The notes beneath the pieces were generated by a model. It ran no database searches. It worked only from the letters and a program-made list of their open reading frames with translations, and was not told the origin of the DNA. From assembly GCF_050947875.1 (NCBI RefSeq), contig NC_134571.1, forward strand, positions 224,698,024 through 224,762,023: a stretch of 64,000 nucleotides of DNA, given 5' to 3'. The translations under genes were made by a program, and so were the position numbers. This DNA is from Dermacentor variabilis. Taxonomy: Eukaryota > Arthropoda > Arachnida > Ixodida > Ixodidae. How positions within the stretch are numbered: position 1 is the first letter of the stretch; each line of letters begins with the position of its first letter. Positions 22,740-33,670 of the stretch are shown here, piece after piece.

Positions 22740-24340
22740 TTTAGTGTGTGATTTTATTAGAGTACACTGAAGCTCTGAATCAGTTTTGTAGGGACAAAAG
22801 TGGCTTGCCTACACAACCAGAATGAACAGTTTCTGCATGCGCGTAAGTGTAGCTTTTGTATCTTTTTCTGTTTTTGCTTGTGATGCATTTAAGCAGTTCT
22901 TACGAGATCTGTATGCCTAAAGCCTAGTGATTACTTCTACTCAAAACAGTGCATGATATTTGGAATGTTTCAGTTGTTAAATAATTAGCAGGAAGCATTC
23001 CACTACATTTACTCAGTAAAACCACTTAATAAATTTCATGTTGAAAGGCCTATGGTTGCACTTTCTAAACATAGAGTAGTAGTACTGTTAGGTCTTGCTT
23101 TAGCATAAGGCTCTCTCCTGTTCTAGTTTTTCTACTTGAAACGTTCTTGGCTTGTAACTTTGTTTTCCTTTCACTTGTTTGTAAATTTCATCTCATTCTA
23201 AACAGTTTTTCTTAACTGAATGTACGTCTAAAAACAGTGTGAAGCTGTGTACGTAGCAGTCAGTGCATTTGTTGTTTGTATTTAGGAAGTTACGTCTAAT
23301 AATGTTTGTCTTCTTGCCATCTGCCTTGTAAAGGGTGTTTTGGCCCAGCAAAGCTGACCTTAGCGAGCAAACCCTTCCAGAAGGTTTCTTACAGTCAAGC
23401 TTTTTTTGCCTCTTCTCTGGACTTTCCTACCGCTGCTCCTACTGTCTTGCCAAATAGTTCGCCTCATACTGATATTAATGTAGTCGTTGAACCATTGTCA
23501 TCCCAGCTGACTACTGGCTACTGTGTTGCACGAGTGACCAGTACTGGACGTAATGCAAATACCAATTAAAGTAATGTAACTAGATCGTGGTTTTGGCATG
23601 TAAAATTTCAATAATTTTTTGCACAGTGCGAATGTGTTAAACTGGATCATCTAGTCCTTCCTTGGAAATTTTGCTAAGCAGGAACAGCGTTCTCCACAAA
23701 CATCGTGAAAGCTTCGCTTAAACCAGTAAACACAGCACCTGGGATCTGCAGAATAACCGCAGGCTGATAATTAGGTAAGGACACTGCTGAGCAGACACAA
23801 AAAGAATTATCAATTACACAGCTGACAATGTCGTCAGTACTATGGCGCATTTATTCCTACAGCATGATGACACTGATAGAATCCCTAAGCAAGCTAGGTA
23901 ATATTTGAGGGTCTGTGATGAAGCACCGATTTGCACACTGCTGGCAAGCAACAAAATGCAAAATTAAAACTGTGCATTGAAGTGCCCAAGGTACACGTGA
24001 ATATAGCAACATTCAATACTCAGTTAAATACTGGCCATTGACTTGCACGCTGCCTTCTAGGATCAGTGCACAGAATAAAAAAAAAAGTACTTGCATGTCT
24101 TGTGTTTTGTTTTTGTGTCTGCATCATGCAAGCCCTTTTCTTTTTATTCATCCTGCTGATTTGTATGTGATATTCTCTGTACTTCTGTCTTATGCTTTAT
24201 TGTTAGGTTTGTAAGTGCTATCTTACTTGTTATTTTGTACCTGTATTTCTGCTTTCTATGCTCCCCACTGCAAAGCCAAACTGGCTTTGTGGGTACCTAA
24301 ATAAATAAATATACAATGCTATTCTTGTACTGCTTGTATG
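22740..24340. other. AT-rich, probably intronic; a LINE-like tail near its end
   Basis: If the last exon of the MADF gene is correct this is its intron. No ORF is convincing. Around 24240-24310 the text CAAAGCCAAACTGGC followed by TACCTAAATAAATAAATA looks like the 3' tail of a non-LTR element on the plus strand. Confidence 0.35.
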
Positions 24341-24877
24341 TCCCCTTACCGGATCACATTTAGCGAAATATGCGATAATCGGAGCGGCGATGCAGCACAA
24401 ATATTTTATCGCCAATTAGACAGAACTGAATATAATGCATACTGTGCGTCGACTTGCTTGTGTAAGCACAATTTTGAGTCGATTCCCATAAGTGCGGTGC
24501 ATTGCCAGCTATAATACAAACATACGGCATCGCCGGTCAACGTGGTAAAGGGAAAGCACTAAAATCCCGTGTTTCATTTGTAACACGCCGGCTAAGATGG
24601 AAACTTCAAGATCACTTACGGTCTACACTGCACTGTGTAGCGCAGAAACATCATCTGGTCGAAAAACAGCCAGATGACGTAGTCGTGAACGTCGACTGGC
24701 ACGGCGCGGCTCTTTTCTTTCTGAAACGTCTTCCCAGGCACCGAAATTTATTTCCCAGGGATTTCCATCACTTCTGCAGCGCTGTGATAACGTCATCTGC
24801 ACAGATGAAACGCGTTTTCGACATCTACGAGTCGGCTGATGAGAGAGGCAGCTTATACCAGTGCCACATAGCTAGGA

Positions 24878-24997
24878 TTTCGATGGCGATCGAGCGCGAT
24901 CAAATTTCTCGATCACGATCGGTTCTACGCAGATTGCGCGGTACAGGCAATCGTGATCACAAAATCCGACCCCGATCGGGCTCGATCGCGATTGAAA
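24878..24997. repeat. Short inverted-repeat element in the MADF intron
   Basis: The left end TTTCGATGGCGATCGAGC matches the reverse complement of the right end GCTCGATCGCGATTGAAA with few mismatches; GATCACGATCGG-type words repeat inside. It lies between the two MADF exons. Confidence 0.5.
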
Positions 24998-25859
24998 CTG
25001 CTCCGCTATGACGCCCGTATAAAATTCCGAGCACTCACCTGTTCGGCAGCGTTGGGCATGACGATCCACGACCACCTCGTCAAGTGCTTGTTCTAGTGGC
25101 GCTTGTGTTTCGCCTGCTACCAAAGCGCAGGTCGAGCCTCAACGCAGGCGATCAGCGCTTCGTTGTTGATCGCCTCCATAGCCTCTGTGCTCTATCGACA
25201 CGAAACCAGCAGCGACTCCCGGCGTCTCCGCACGATTCTGAAACTTCAACAACCTTTCCGAACCGCCGGAAGTGTATATGCGGCCCACGTGACGTCGGTG
25301 CACAAGCTGCCACTTCCGTCGCGTACGCTCAAAATGACGCGCAAGATCAAGACCTCCTTGACGCGCGCGTTTCCTGCGCGTCTGCCCTCTCTAGACGCGT
25401 AGGACAGGCGCGTACGGCCTCACAGACGCGTGACGCGCAGCCAGGCGCGCACGATTCACCGCGTGTGGTTGGGCCTTTACGTCTGGATTACGTCACTCGG
25501 AGAAAGAGTGGAACGGGGCGGCGTGAGGGGAACCAATCAACGAGCGGCGGTCTGCCGGAAGATCACGTCATCATTTTTGTTTGTACTTGGGGGACGGTAT
25601 AGCAATTGAAGGACGTTGCTGGTTTGATAAAAAAACATTGGTTTGTATAGAACACTTGCAAATATATTTTCAGTAATAAATGTAAGCTTGCGGCGCAGAC
25701 GGCTACTGGGAGTTGTAATATTATTTGTGGTTTTCTTATCTAGTCGCTAGGTGGTGTGCCATACGTTATGCAAACAACTTGCCTCGCTTTGTTTACGTTT
25801 TGGACTTGTTCGCGCGCCGAAACCGAAACGATGTCGTCGCGCAAAAACAGGCGGCTGGG

Positions 25860-26335
25860 TCCTCACGTTTGAGCGAGGCAGCGCGAAATACTCGTTTCAT
25901 TTGTCGAGGAGCACCCATACCTAGCAAAGGCGCCGTATGTGTTGGGCCAGCAGCTGACGGCGGCTTTCTGTTGCGCCGTGGATGGGAATCTAACCCATCC
26001 TTTTTCTTTGCCCACAACCGTAATGGCCTTGGCGACGGCTGTAATGATCCGGCTGACCGAAGGCTGCGACAGTGCAATCGCTTCTTCATTCCCGACGCAC
26101 TGTTGAAAGCTCCCGGTGGCAAAAAACCGCAGCGCGCACAGCACTTTCATCGTAGTGTCGTGTCGATACCAAGAAATCTTTGAGGTCCGAGATGTTCTTC
26201 CACCTCATCGCAAAGACGTCGCACTATGTCTTTGGAGAGCCTAAAATGCCTTCGAAACTCTTCTTCGGCCATGCCGAACGCGTCGCGTCGTTGCCTCTCA
26301 TCGCGTCGTTGTCTTTCGGCGCTCACCAGCAGCAC
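25860..26335 (-). pseudogene. PIF/Harbinger (HARBI1-like) transposase, N-terminal half
   Basis: From 26335 down: AEEEFRRHFRLSKDIVRRLCDEV, the helix-turn-helix-like N-terminus; a one-base frame change near 26150; then KVLCALRFFATGSFQ, SQPSVSRIITAVAKAI and KGWVRFPSTAQQKAAV. These are hallmark blocks of Harbinger transposases. The DDE catalytic half is missing: sequence after QQKAAV is unrelated. It lies 0.7 kb upstream of, and on the same strand as, the MADF gene. Confidence 0.75.
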
Positions 26336-26805
26336 AACTATAGTGGCTGGAAAACTTTCTAGTGTCGGGACCGGCAGAGGAAAAGTGTAATATTTCCCGA
26401 TCTTGTGGGTAGGTGGCGCTGCCGCTGGCTGGCGCGCTCAACTCAGGCGCTTGCGTGCGCGATCCTACAGCTTACAGTACCGAAACTCGCTGGAAGTGTG
26501 CTTTCGCCTTTCTTTTATTTCGCTTGTGGCACGCTTTTTTTTTTTTCGCAGCATGGCTCTGCCCACCACGCGAGCTTGGTGCAAGATCCAGCGCTGGTTT
26601 CGCCAGACAAGTACGCGAACGTTGTTTGCTGTATCCGCAGTTGTGGCTCTCCTAATGAAGTCACAGAGGTTTTTATTTGTTCGTAGTAGCTTACAGGCGA
26701 TTATTATTCTTCCTCTGCCATACCAAGAAATCGGTACCACGCATTCTGAAACGCTATTCTTGGAGTGCCCCAAAATGAAAAAAACAAAAACAAAACAAGA
26801 AACCA

Positions 26806-26965
26806 TGAAATTATGGGGTTTTACGTGCCAAAATAGAGATCTGATTATGAGGCACACCGTTGCGGAAGATTCCGGAATAATTTTGGACTACCTGGGGTTC
26901 TTTAACGTGCACCTTAATCTCAGTACACTGGTGTTTTCGCCCCCATCGTAATGCAGTTGCCATGC
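26806..26965 (+). mobile_element. Tick-type SINE, 3' truncated
   Basis: Contains GGGGTTTTACGTGCC, GATCTGATTATGAGGCAC, GGGGTTCTTTAACGTGCACC and TGGTGTTTTCGCCCCCAT in order. I recognise this as a very abundant SINE-like repeat of metastriate ticks (compare the family called Ruka; identity from memory). It supports the host assignment. Confidence 0.6.
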
Positions 26966-27227
26966 CCAGGATTCCCAAAATGAAAGCTGCTTCTGCGTAG
27001 CCGGAGTGCTAATTACGCAAGAGCCTACACTGAAAACAATGTAAGCTGATACAGGTAAACTGAAACTGGGCCAAGCGCCATGGCACCACATTTGCAAACT
27101 GTATACCACGGAGTCTTCTTTTGGCAAAGGCAGCATCGAAGCTTCTAGCAGGGCTGGTCGAGTGTACTAGAGCTACATTGCAACAGGAACATTAAACAGT
27201 AGGCCAGAACTCAGCACATACAATATC

Positions 27228-27233
27228 TTTATT
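27228..27233 (-). terminator. Polyadenylation signal of the P-like transposase
   Basis: Minus-strand AATAAA lies 55 bases beyond the stop codon of the minus-strand transposase. Confidence 0.5.
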
Positions 27234-27287
27234 GTATATGTACAAACATAACAGACTATCCACAATGAACTCGACAATGCCTCACTC

Positions 27288-30230
27288 TCACTGGCACCGC
27301 CTCATCTTTAGAAGCTTTTGCTTTTCTCTCTGCGAGTTTCTACATTTGTTTAAAGCTTTCGCGAGGAAATGCAGCCTTGTAAGGGCATAAAACTTAATAA
27401 TGTTGGCTGTCACTTCGCGGCCATGGTCTGAGCAGCCAACCACTTTAAGTTTATTTCCTTGAACAAAGCTTAGAAAACAGGTCATGCTCTTGGCATGTAG
27501 CTTGTTCCTGCTAAAGAAAACAGTAAATGCATTTTCAAGTTCTGTCACAAGTATTTCAAGTGGCTTGGATGGGTAAATCAAGCCATGGTCAAACTCTTTA
27601 GTTAAGGAAACATTATCGTTCGACGTGGCTTGACCAGGAAGAATGCAGAGTGAAGACGCACACTCAGGACATGAAATTCTCTTCAGCGACTTCCGCGCGA
27701 CATATCCAGCTATATAATAAATTAATCGGCTGTCACTCTTTTTCTCTGCGTAGTCCTTGTGGTCAAGCAAGGAGCTGTGTTTTTTCACCACAACTGCAGC
27801 ATCTTCCAAGTTCCCTTCATCTAACAGCTTGTCAACCAGTGCTGTTACTTCAGCAGCTTTTTCTTGACATGCATCAGATGGCTCCAAGAGTGCGTTGATA
27901 AGTTCAGGCTGTGAATTTCCACCTCTGGGTGGTCTCGCTAAGCTGTAGAAGCTGAGGTTGTTAATAATGATCAAAAACTGCTCTGGAGTAGGATGATCAT
28001 TGCATCCAAATGATTGACGCACAATCCCAAAAATGTTCTCCACTTTGTCTTGACTGAGATTTGCAGTAAGTAAGTACTTATACTTAAGCGTGGAAGTCAC
28101 ATAATCCAGAAGAGACAATGTACTTTTCAGTGTTACACGGAGCCCAAGGGCAGTCCCTGGACTCAAAAAACCGCCACCATGCTTTGCTGCATACTCCTCC
28201 CACTCACTTAAAAATATAATAAAATCTTCAAGAAAGTTCGCACTTTTAGACTCGGATCGAAGACCTTTCACTGGTGTTCGCGATGACATGATGAAAATTA
28301 ACTTTTCCATAAGCCTTACGAAGTGCTCTGTTGGCTCAAATGTACGAAACTTTTTCTCAAGGTCACTCTTATAGAAGAAGTCCTTTGAGCACCTCCTCGC
28401 TGAAAAGCTGGAATGCTAGGTTGACCCGCATTTTTTCGAATGCATTTGGCTGTACATGTGCTCTAGTAATATGTGGCATGACCTTCAGTGTAACGGTGTC
28501 GCTATCATTCTTCCAAGCCTCCTGGATAGGACCTACATGGACATGACGTTGTGGTATCTGTAATCCTTTTGAAACAAAGCTATTTCGCACACATTTTACT
28601 AGATGAGGAAAGTCAGAAATCATGTGAAGGTGTCTTGCTGCGTCAACGGGATGGGAAGACTTGCATGTGATTTCCACTGATGACGCTGCAACGAGCGAGA
28701 AAATTATGTAAACGAAAGCAGGCAAGCAAAATATAAATAGTTTTATGAGCATGTATGGAATGAGGCAACCTACCCTTTATCCCAAGCAGCTTCCAAAGAC
28801 TTCTGTTCCATGGTGCACCATCACCCGTCCAATAATCAACACGAAGACCACATTTTTCAGCCATTATCGTAGCTTCAAGTAGTAGCTTGGACAGGAGAGG
28901 TGCCTTCACGTTGCCTCTAGAAGAAAATACGCCGAGTATTTGGGTCCATTCTCCTGAAAAAAAAAAGCAGAAGTATTGCAGTGTTAAGGACAGAGGAAGG
29001 CTTTTTGTTTCGTAGATGCAGAATTAAAAAGTGCGCGAAGACCAAATCATTGCTACTCTTAAGCCACATGTGACATTGATATTGTACAATTAGAAGAAAC
29101 CACTCACCTTGGAAAGGCTGAAACAAGATGACGAGTCCGTGGTCGCTCAGAGAAGTCTTGTTTTCTGGTTCTGTGAAAGGGCCGAGGTCTATGAAGCCAC
29201 TCATTTCTCCTGACGCTCTCACTGCGATATTCTCAGAGAGCTTCAGTTCGTCAAAAACAAGTCCTCCATGTACACTAAACTCATCCATGTCCTTTGTTTT
29301 TTGCTCCAGGGCTGCAAACACCTTAGAGTTGAAACCAAATGTGCTTTTAAATCCTTGCATGTGCTTCTCTAAGCATGACTTACTTGGTAGTGCCATGATT
29401 TGATGCCTTCTAATATGCTCGTAGAGCTGTGGGCTCTTCATTCGCATCAGGATACATTCCAAAACCCACAGCTTGTCGTAAGCCATACCACGGCTTGACT
29501 TTCTGGACGCGGCTTCAAAGCAGGTTCTTACAGCTAAGCGCTGTTTTGGCGGCAGTCCACTAATTTTCTGCTCGAAAGCCGTGCTGGCCACAGATTCATT
29601 CAAAACTTGCAGTTTTTCTACAGTTTCTTGGACTTTTCCGAGCCTTCTCTTTGTCCGGAGCAGCTGAACAGACTTCCTGGCAGCTCGCTGCCTGAATGTT
29701 GGTTTGGGCTTCTGCTTCCGCCGGTGCATCTGATTCGCTATAAGCTTCTTAGTGTACTTACAACGCAAACACTGTTTTCCTACAGCTGTTGTGCCAGAGC
29801 ACGCGTGCGAATAGTACACTGCACCAAACTTAGTGCACTGGCCAGACTTAAGGGGTTGAATATCACACCCAGGGCACAGCAGCAGTGCGTCAGCTTTCTT
29901 TAACGCCGCGAGAGCGTCACTTTCGGTGGCCACAAAAAATTCATCAACCTTGATGTTGCGGCAGTATATGCGGCACAATGATGTTTCTCGTTGTCCCTGT
30001 GTCAGTTCAGAGCACACTGTGAATGTGACGTGCTTAATAACAAGCACATCTGTTTCCACGCGGCCGTGCCACCCGAAGCAAAGCACCCCGGGGTCATTTG
30101 AGAGCACAATTCTGGTACAAAGAGCTGAAGGCGGTGAAACATTGCTGAACTCATGCGGGGAAGTCTCCGACGCTGGCTGTATGGACGTCAGACTCTGGCG
30201 TTTTGTAAGACGCGTAGCGCCACCTGCCGG
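27288..30230 (-). pseudogene. P-element/THAP9-like transposase, catalytic exons (one frameshift)
   Basis: Exon 2 (about 30230-29108) carries a cysteine pair region (LCPGCD, CLRCKYTKK), a coiled coil (KRRLGKVQETVEKL), and the RNase H-like start GGLVFDELKLSENI with the first catalytic Asp; it ends at |GTGAGT. Exon 3 (28952-28774) follows a pyrimidine tract and CAG and holds VDYWTGDGAPWNRS with the second Asp. Exon 4 (from 28685) has ISDFPHLVKCVRN; near 28383 a one-base shift breaks the frame, and the rest (to 27288) reads SKSANFLEDFIIFLSEWEE and LSQDKVENIFGIVRQ, the Q-D-x-x-E-x-x-F block with the catalytic Glu. It ends LKMRRCQ and stop. All three catalytic residues are present, so apart from the single shift the enzyme looks complete. 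It would cut and join P-type transposon ends, using GTP in the family. The THAP head is at 31696-32214. Confidence 0.85.
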
Positions 30231-30445
30231 TGTGAAGAGGCAGTAATTGAGTAGTGCGAAGCCCGACTCCTTTGCTAAGTTGCCTATGCAGCTAGCGACG
30301 GCGAAACAACAATTTAACTAGATTTTGGTCCATATTGCGAGTGTTTTGCGCATTTACCACCCAGACAGAGAGCTATGAATTTCTACGCTAGTCGGACGCG
30401 CCGCCGAACTGCCATAAAGCGTTTGCTGGCTCACTTTTCAGACTG

Positions 30446-30850
30446 ATGGCGGAAACGACGGCAACCGCATTAGCTCCGCGCGCTACGAAGAAACGCCGCA
30501 ATCGACGCTACTGTTGTGTTGTGAATTGCCATGAACGTGAAGGACGGAATAACAACGTTCAGTTTTACCGATTTCCATCGCGATCGCATGAAGGGGAAAG
30601 GCGAGAGCGCTGGATACGGGCCGTTCAACCTGTTGGGTAATCGGATTACTTGCATTCCCCACAACACAGCGGCTCGCATGAGAAAGTGCGACAATTTTGT
30701 TCTTCTGTAATTGTGTTGCCTAGCCATGACGGAGGACCGTGGTAACCAAGCGAGAACTCAAGAATTTGCAGCCGCCACTTCGTTGGTAACTGAAAAAGAC
30801 AACGTTGCGAACCATCCTGCTTATGTGCCATCGATATCTCCACCTTTTAA
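30446..30850 (+). pseudogene. THAP-domain gene remnant in the intron of the P-like gene
   Basis: Exon 1 starts ATG 30446 and reads RRYCCVVNCHEREG, FYRFPSRSHEG, RERWIRAVQPV; the donor GG|GTAATC lies near 30636. After TTGCCTAG the next exon continues HDGGPW, TAA, PSENSRICSRHFVGN, TGA: the second half of THAP with its C-x2-H. HPAYVPSISPP follows in another frame. The in-frame TAA (30743-30745) and the TGA show it is dead. The sequence type (RRYCC..) matches the exon at 10072 and THAP-plus-DDE transposases of the ISL2EU group as I recall them. It lies antisense within the P-like gene's first intron. Confidence 0.65.
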
Positions 30851-30859
30851 CAGACGTCC

Positions 30860-31690
30860 GCCTCCGCTTGATTCAACAAGTGGAACGGAGAGATTTGGCA
30901 GGTCAGCTTAACCAAACATTTTGGTTCATTTATGAATTCAAAGTCCTGTTCTAGAGCATCGTTGTATCGCGAGCTCATTTCTACTTTCGGTATTTTGTAC
31001 GTCCTGCGCCGATACAAGCACGCTTCGCAATGTGCTGAGCCTGCTCGACTGCGTTTTTCAAATGTGAGCAATGAAGTTGCTGTAGGAGCACTGGACGAGT
31101 AATTGCGAAGTAACGCACATGTGTAAAGAAAAAGAATGTCGTGTGTATTTACATTTATTTGTGCGCGCTTGTTGCTCGAAGCGTCTGCGAAAAGTTCAAA
31201 TTAAGGTACGGGCGATGCTGCAGCTCCTGCGAGAAAGAAAGATGCAGCGCGTAGGCACTGTAGGAAGCTTCTTTCGTTATGATCTCACGCTGTTTGCTGC
31301 CCTGGAAACGGCTATGAAAGGATTCACTCTGTGTAAATAATTTCGAGACAAAACATTACGATAAAATGCATAAAAATATAGGAGATACTTAAGTCTTATG
31401 TTCAGGACGTATTCAATATGAAACAATTTGAAATGCTTAGATTTTTATGCTGATATGCCTATAGACAAACCAGATGCTCTCTGTACTTGCGAGTTGCAGC
31501 ACGCTGAAATAATACTTGAGACTTTATTTTATACTGTACACGTACTTCGCCCTGCTAAGCTTCCTTTCCGAAGCGTGGATGGGCGGAAGAAGCTTTCCAG
31601 GTCCTTGATTTTTAGGAAACCGTGCCTCAACACAAACGAAAGAGAAGGGTCCATTGTGGCCAATGCACCTTCGCTTGCGGACAGCTCTCC
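30860..31690. other. Rest of the long first intron, unassigned
   Basis: A plus-strand ORF at 31119-31340 has a basic coiled-coil-like run (RKVQIKVRAMLQLLRERKM) and could be a later exon of the THAP remnant, but this is not provable from sequence alone. Otherwise nothing is recognised. Confidence 0.25.
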
Positions 31691-31695
31691 TTGCA

Positions 31696-32214
31696 CTACT
31701 CAGTTTGCGCCAAGGCTCCGATGGGGGCGCTGGTGACGGGTTTTTCCGCAGCGCCGCCTGGGCAGAGTCTGAGGTCTATATCAATGCCTTCGGCGAGTTC
31801 GCAGTCAGGCAAGCTTTCACATAAAGTCTTGCGCTTCGGTGGTGGGGCATATTGGTTGACGAGGTCTCTCTCCTTTCTTTTTTTCGGAACAGGCTTTGTT
31901 AGATATGAAGGTGCATCAGGGAATATAGTCGGCACAGCATCATCAGTAAGCGCTGGCCGTTCGCGTTCTAGCTCGACAACATCTCCATTTATCACGTGCT
32001 TGAATGTTCTCTGTATGTAGCGTTCATCACAATGACGAGAACACACTACGCATGTATTGTCGAGTACCTTGTCGTCGCGTTTGATGTTTCTGGCCCATTC
32101 TTGCAAGCGAACAGGATTCGCAGGGGCTCGGAACAATGATACCTTTTCTGCTGACGACTTGTACCCACCCTTGCACAAAGGCACGAAGCACGTCCTACCC
32201 TTACGGGCAGGCAT
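31696..32214 (-). CDS. THAP DNA-binding exon of the P-like transposase
   Basis: The ATG at 32214 opens MPARKGRTCFVPLCKGGYKS. The THAP signature is intact: C-x4-C (CFVPLC), FRAP, the Trp in EWARNIKR, CVVCSRHCDERY (C-x2-H) and AVPTIFPDAPSYL. A basic linker follows (VPKKRKERD). It should bind the transposon's own ends. It sits on the same strand and 1.5 kb upstream of the catalytic exons, so I take it as exon 1; the donor site is not certain, and the frame stays open to TGA at 31696. The nearest end of the 6.7-kb long-TIR element is only 274 bases upstream. Confidence 0.75.
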   Translation of the reverse strand: MPARKGRTCFVPLCKGGYKSSAEKVSLFRAPANPVRLQEWARNIKRDDKVLDNTCVVCSRHCDERYIQRTFKHVINGDVVELERERPALTDDAVPTIFPDAPSYLTKPVPKKRKERDLVNQYAPPPKRKTLCESLPDCELAEGIDIDLRLCPGGAAEKPVTSAPIGALAQTE

Positions 32215-32478
32215 GGTCACTCACGTTCAACACAGACCGCAGCTGATGTTCGAAGCTCCTTGTTCTGACAACACAGCACCAGAAGCGTCAAAGCGCACAA
32301 TCACAACAGAAGCACACGGTTAACACACCGACCCGGCTCCCTCGTTACCGCGGCCCGGCCGAGCACTCTCTCGCGCGCCAGAGGGCTGCAGCGCCTTCTG
32401 GTGGTTGGATCCGAACATATTTCACTTCGCCCGCTGGGGGCGCCGGCCGCTCACGACACTAGAAAGTAGTTCTAGCCT

Positions 32479-32487
32479 CTCTAGCAC
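32479..32487. other. 9-bp target duplication, left (copy 1)
   Basis: CTCTAGCAC, repeated exactly at 39200-39208, immediately outside the terminal repeats. Confidence 0.85.
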
Positions 32488-33670
32488 GCGTGCGTCTAAT
32501 TGTCGTACAAAAATCCCTCACGTGACCTGATCCTAGGTGCCTAGGGACAGCATTGTTTAGGGATTTTTGAGAAGGCGCGATGCTGGCGCCGAGCGACGCC
32601 GTGGCGTGTTAGTCCTCGGCCTGATCGTTCTCTGGACCGCGCGTTGTTCAACATTGCTCATGTGATTGTACAGTATGTGCGTTGCTTGTGTGTTGGTTGT
32701 AGGTTCTGTGTTACTTGGCGGAAAGACGTGAGTAGTGGCGGTGCGGCAGTGCGGCTTTGGCCTCGGTGAACTCTGGCAGTACAGAATCTGCGTTGTGTGA
32801 CCCGTGCTTTCTAGAGAACCCGGCGGTGGTGACGATTGAAATATCGAAGTGGCCTAGCGCCTCGGCAGCGAAGTTCAGCGAACCACGATGTGGCGTCGCC
32901 GTGTCCGACTTTGCTTAACGGACATCGAGGGATGTGCTGCTCGTTGCAAGTCATGTAAATGCAACTGCGTCGACCGCCCACTGTTCAGCGCTGAATGTGT
33001 GTTTGGTGCGCTGTGCTTGAAACGAGTGGTGCAGCCTGGCAGCGCGGGTAGCGGAGGAGCAGAGTGGCTTAGGGTTTGCTCGTTCACAGACATGTGCTCC
33101 CGTCTTGGTCTCATTAGCGGCTGTCGAGGGACTGCGGTGTGCTAGCTCCTTGCCTAGTATAAAGTTTACGACGCTAACACACAGCATGTTCACGTTTTTC
33201 CGCGCTATATGTCATTTGCATGACGGCCGAGTTGAAAACGAGACATATAGTGTTCTTTGCGTTTGTGTGTTGTAAATTACTTTCTATTGTGGAAGTTCTG
33301 GGAGTCTTATTACGCAAGGAGTGCGAACGTAAACATAAACACATATGTGTCTCTGAAATTTTGAATTACCCATAATACCTTTTACGACTGATAAGTGGCC
33401 TACACGGCCTGTGGGAATCAGCTACCGTATGTTGCGACGCTCTTTCGTGTGGTAGAATGATGCATGGTGCGCGTTTATTTCTGTACTGTTGTAAAAACCA
33501 TTTGTTTATTCACTCAATACAAATGTATGGCTTATTCGCCGCAGTACATTTTAGGTACGCGGTGAAGCATACTAAAAGTGGGAGGGGGCCGCTATCAGCC
33601 AGCATAGTATGTCCACTTAGGCGACCTGAGAGGCGGAGGGTTCGCGAGTGTATGATTAAAGAACTCTTGC
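32488..33670 (+). repeat. Left inverted terminal repeat, copy 1
   Basis: About 1183 bp, matched by the reverse complement of 38025-39199 with few differences. It contains CACGTGACC, the palindromic CCTAGGTGCCTAGG words, and near its inner end subterminal motifs GCGGTGAAGCATACTAAAAG. ORFs in it (for example 33457-33789) simply mirror those in the other arm. Confidence 0.85.

Larger units (their letters stand above)
22260..25179 (-). pseudogene. MADF-type regulator gene linked to a Harbinger transposase, decayed
   Basis: Exon 1 (25179-25039) begins MEAINNEALIACVEARPALW, the MADF opening (LI..V..RP.LW), then hits TAG; the second half reads ALDEVVVDRHAQRCRT in another frame, ending at CAG|GTGAG. 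Exon 2 (24796-24620) follows TGTGCAG and reads DVITALQK, a stop, WKSLGNKFR, then in another frame WLFFDQMMFLRYTVQCR before |GTAAGT. Together these are a MADF DNA-binding domain. A possible last exon (22566-22260) has a Ser/Glu-rich stretch and ends SGRKRKKK; that link is less certain. MADF or Myb-like proteins are the second protein of PIF/Harbinger transposons, and a same-strand Harbinger transposase lies just upstream. Several stops and frameshifts make it non-functional. Confidence 0.6.

Noticed and set aside
32875..33193. ORFs on both strands as genes
   Set aside because: They lie in the terminal repeat and reappear inverted at 38501-38857 and again in copy 2.
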